From Lachnospiraceae bacterium (lineage in GTDB: Bacteria > Bacillota > Clostridia > Lachnospirales > Lachnospiraceae): DNA of 35,147 nucleotides. The position numbers and the translations under genes were made by a program. The first letter of the stretch is position 1. The number at the start of each line of letters is the position of its first letter. The stretch spans positions 1 through 35,147 of the forward strand of contig JAFWRC010000196.1 in the NCBI GenBank assembly GCA_017508825.1, read 5' to 3'. Under the pieces are notes generated by a model that saw nothing but the letters and a program-made list of their open reading frames with translations, was not told where the DNA came from and ran no database searches. Positions 33,888 to 35,147 of this stretch are shown here, one piece after another.

Positions 33888-33916
33888 ATAATATTCTTTT
33901 CATTTCGTTTTGTCAA
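33888..33916 (-). promoter_or_regulatory. Strong promoter giving a leaderless ATPase mRNA
   Basis: On the minus strand TTGACA (33916-33911), 17 bp and TATTAT (33893-33888), then six bases and the ATG (33881). The predicted transcription start falls on or beside the A of the start codon, and no Shine-Dalgarno site exists. Confidence 0.7.
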
Positions 33917-33932
33917 TAATACTTATCCAAAT
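33917..33932 (+). repeat. Right direct repeat flanking the ATPase gene
   Basis: TAATACTTATCCAAAT is the partner of 32390-32405. All but its first base forms the left arm of the palindrome at 33918-33964. Confidence 0.6.
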
Positions 33933-33964
33933 CTGTGCTTTTTTGTTAGATTTGGATAAGTATT
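33918..33964. repeat. 47-bp palindrome (17-bp arms, 13-nt loop) at the ATPase promoter
   Basis: Perfect 17-base arms (33918-33934, 33948-33964; AATACTTATCCAAATCT and its complement) around a 13-base loop holding TTTTTTGT. It ends one base from the -35 box of the ATPase promoter and begins 14 bp after the TnpW stop. It could be an operator, a recombination site or an mRNA hairpin. No T-run follows the stem. Confidence 0.75.
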
Positions 33965-33978
33965 GCTGGACATCAGTT

Positions 33979-34158
33979 TTAAGAGCATTCTGCTATTAAA
34001 ACCCTTTTCAACTTCTGAGAAAAGGTTTGCCCCTGCTCCCTGAAGTGAAGATTGGCAATATAGGTGGTCTTGCCGATCGTGCGTGTTACTGTACTTGTAG
34101 GCAAAGAAGAAGCGCAGGTATCATTCTCGATAACTGCGCTTTCCTGCTCCAATATCAT
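33979..34158 (-). CDS. tnpW: TnpW-family transposon-encoded protein
   Basis: A 59-residue frame whose C-terminal half (TVTRTIGKTTYIANLHFREQ, then GQTFSQKLKRVLIAEC) matches the TnpW family carried by Tn4451-type and related mobile elements of Clostridia. The function of TnpW is unknown. The N-terminus (MILEQESAVIENDTCASSLP) is less conserved in the family. No transposase or recombinase gene is nearby, so this is probably a remnant of an element or one edge of it. Confidence 0.7.
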   Translation of the reverse strand: MILEQESAVIENDTCASSLPTSTVTRTIGKTTYIANLHFREQGQTFSQKLKRVLIAECS

Positions 34159-34182
34159 ATTTTTGTTATTTGATAATAATGC

Positions 34183-34275
34183 TCATTCAGTGCCCTCCAT
34201 CATGAGAAGATGTTGGCAAGGAGAGGGATCCGTTGAAATGTCTCTTACTCTCTCCGCCTCAAACAGCACCTTATC
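34183..34275 (-). pseudogene. Truncated 3' end of a mobile-element gene
   Basis: An open frame directly upstream of TnpW encodes DKVLFEAERVRDISTDPSPC followed by QHLLMMEGTE and a stop, preceded immediately by an in-frame TAG and without its own start. It ends 24 bp before the TnpW start, as the preceding gene of an element would. The fragment looks like a C-terminus whose 5' part has been lost; the join with the next ORF is near 34,275. I do not recognise the protein. Confidence 0.4.
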
Positions 34276-34505
34276 CTATCATCATGCGAATGGATTTCTG
34301 AATTCGGAGATGAAGCAATAGATTCAATATGTTCAATCGCATTCTCATCTTCAACAATGCTATACAAACTTAATGATTCCAAGCATTCCTGTAACAATAC
34401 ATTTTTCTGTAAACTCTGCTTTCGACCATCTATTTTTGCCTGTGCTTTTAAGCGTACTAACTTTTTCTTTTGTCCTTCATCCATATTCTCTTCATATATA
34501 TACAC
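34245..34505 (-). CDS. Unknown ORF, 86 aa, probably the second half of a frameshifted gene
   Basis: The frame can start at GTG 34505 or ATG 34484 (MDEGQKKKLVRLKAQAKIDG), neither with a good ribosome-binding site. The same frame is open upstream through ARITQRDPSLYANLVYIYEE until a stop at about 34,559, inside the end of the 69-aa ORF. The first 60 residues look like real charged protein; the last 20 (HSHDDRIRCCLRRRE) look like read-through of the mobile-element junction. Best read as the rest of the 69-aa gene after a -1 frameshift, truncated at its 3' end. Function unknown. Confidence 0.4.
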   Translation of the reverse strand: MYIYEENMDEGQKKKLVRLKAQAKIDGRKQSLQKNVLLQECLESLSLYSIVEDENAIEHIESIASSPNSEIHSHDDRIRCCLRRRE

Positions 34506-34537
34506 AAGATTTGCATAAAGACTCGGATCACGTTGAG

Positions 34538-34747
34538 TTATCCTTGCATCAATAGTTTATATTCTTCTTCTGAAATATACTTAACCAATTCATCCGGATA
34601 ACCTACACATTTAAATCCAAGTGCATAAGCTCTATCAATATCCTTTGCATTAATGATTCTCACAAGCGGTCCATCATCCTCTGCCATATAGAACTTATAG
34701 AGCGTACATTCAATCCCTTTGTAAACTACTGTTTTCTGCTCTTTCAA
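34538..34747 (-). CDS. Small unknown protein, 69 aa, TTG start
   Basis: Begins MKEQKTVVYKGIECTLYKFY and includes DDGPLVRIINAKDIDRAYAL and GYPDELVKYISEEEYKLL. The start is TTG at 34747, with AAGGGG eight bases upstream, and it overlaps the stop of the 54-aa ORF by 4 bp (TTGA), so it is translationally coupled to it. A -1 shift near 34,550 would extend it into the next ORF as KLLDARITQRDPSLY. I do not recognise a family. Confidence 0.55.
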   Translation of the reverse strand: MKEQKTVVYKGIECTLYKFYMAEDDGPLVRIINAKDIDRAYALGFKCVGYPDELVKYISEEEYKLLMQG

Positions 34748-34908
34748 ATCTTCATCCCCTTGACCGGAATATGTTTTCCGAAATAATTTACCATCCCAAC
34801 TAACTTGAATTTATTAGTATCTATGTCCTCAGTTCTACAATGATGACTGCATTTCATTTTTTTTATATGAGTCATTAACTCAGTTCTCGTTGTGTGACCG
34901 CTATTCAT
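34744..34908 (-). CDS. 54-aa ORF built from diverged repeat units
   Basis: An ATG-TGA frame. Its first 17 residues, MNSGHTTRTELMTHIKK, and the next block, MKCSHHCRTEDIDTNKF, are diverged copies of the peptide encoded by each unit of the adjacent array (MNCSQPTRAGLMTHNRKL). The two copies are 51 bp apart and so stay in frame, while array units are 53 bp. The remainder (KLVGMVNYFGKHIPVKGMKI) is unlike the repeat. The stop overlaps the TTG start of the next gene. No good ribosome-binding site is visible; translation may be coupled from the array or start at an internal Met. Confidence 0.5.
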   Translation of the reverse strand: MNSGHTTRTELMTHIKKMKCSHHCRTEDIDTNKFKLVGMVNYFGKHIPVKGMKI

Positions 34909-34913
34909 GTTTT

Positions 34914-35147
34914 TCAATTATGAGTCATCAGCCCAGCTCTTGTTGGTTGACTGCAATTCATAATTTTCTATTATGAGTCATCAGCCCAGCTCTCGTTGGT
35001 TGACTGCAATTCATAATTTTCTATTATGAGTCATCAGCCCAGCTCTTGTTGGTTGACTGCAATTCATAATTTTCTATTATGAGTCATCAGCCCAGCTCTT
35101 GTTGGTTGACTGCAATTCATAATTTTCTATTATGAGTCATCAGCCCA
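34914..35147 (-). repeat. 53-bp tandem array of overlapping mini-ORFs, incomplete at window end
   Basis: Units recur at exactly 53 bp, with minus-strand ATG codons at 34961, 35014, 35067 and 35120 plus part of another unit to the window end. Each unit encodes MNCSQPTRAGLMTHNRKL and ends TTATGA, where the TGA overlaps the ATG of the next unit. The last unit ends early (TGA at 34916-34914). The only difference seen among units is ACA/ACG, both Thr. Each unit also folds as an imperfect hairpin: TTATGA/TCATAA outside, TCAGCC/GGTTGA inside. There are no variable spacers. The array continues beyond the window. Confidence 0.85.

Noticed and set aside
34064-34321. 85-aa open frame on the plus strand
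   Set aside because: Antisense to TnpW and the mobile-element remnant, whose minus-strand frame has family similarity.
34867-35147. CRISPR or other guide-RNA array
   Set aside because: The whole 53-bp unit is repeated with a single base difference; there are no variable spacers, and no effector gene is in view.
34920-35147. Hammerhead ribozyme or box C/D-like motif (CTGATGA on the minus strand in each unit)
   Set aside because: CTGATGA is followed by CTCATAATAG, not by a stem plus GAAA at the required place, and the box C/D pairing rules are not met. The motif is explained by Leu-Met codons of the mini-ORF.

Overview
This window looks like the chromosome of a gut Clostridia bacterium, most likely Lachnospiraceae. 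The evidence is inference from gene content: a YesM/YesN-type two-component system beside a sugar ABC transporter, DUF624 and DUF3021 proteins, LytTR regulators, many TetR/MFS/ABC modules, and a Tn4451-type TnpW remnant. No rRNA or tRNA gene was seen.

Region 1 (1-10,856) is a uronic-acid glycan locus built around a divergent promoter region at about 5,305-5,573. Leftward genes: sugar-binding lipoprotein, two permeases, a GH88 unsaturated glucuronyl hydrolase, a DUF624 protein and the start of a further gene. Rightward genes: a YesM-like histidine kinase, a YesN-like AraC response regulator and a heparinase II/III-type lyase with no signal peptide. Together they would sense, import and cut unsaturated or acidic oligosaccharides (glycosaminoglycan-like) inside the cell. 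A terminator-like hairpin after the binding-protein gene probably keeps its expression above that of the permeases.

Region 2 (11,043-17,376, all minus strand) holds a 57-aa DUF3006-like protein, a GH43 glycosidase, a 52-aa unknown protein, a sugar-sensor/GGDEF fusion and a FIST-domain hybrid histidine kinase. It joins glycan hydrolysis to c-di-GMP and phosphorelay signalling.

Region 3 (17,679-23,126, minus) has a DUF6608-like/LytTR/DUF3021 operon with a clear LytTR direct-repeat operator, a small-protein/GNAT/HAD operon, an MFS exporter behind a leader peptide and a Shine-Dalgarno-sequestering hairpin, and a TetR/membrane-protein pair.

Region 4 (23,297-32,269, minus) has an OmpR-type two-component system, an ABC exporter (ATPase plus two-domain FtsX permease) and a serine-hydrolase lipoprotein with a shortened N-terminus. 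A TetR/CPBP-protease pair with a near-consensus promoter and a perfect palindromic operator follows.

Region 5 (32,322-35,147) is AT-rich accessory DNA: a lone AAA ATPase/nuclease-like gene with an apparently leaderless promoter, bracketed by 16-bp direct repeats and abutting a 47-bp palindrome; a TnpW remnant; small ORFs, two of which look like one frameshifted gene; and a 53-bp tandem array running off the window. On the minus strand each array unit is a complete 18-codon mini-ORF whose stop overlaps the next start (ATGA). Diverged copies of the unit continue in frame into a 54-aa ORF. The array and the ATPase cassette are the parts most likely to hold something undescribed.
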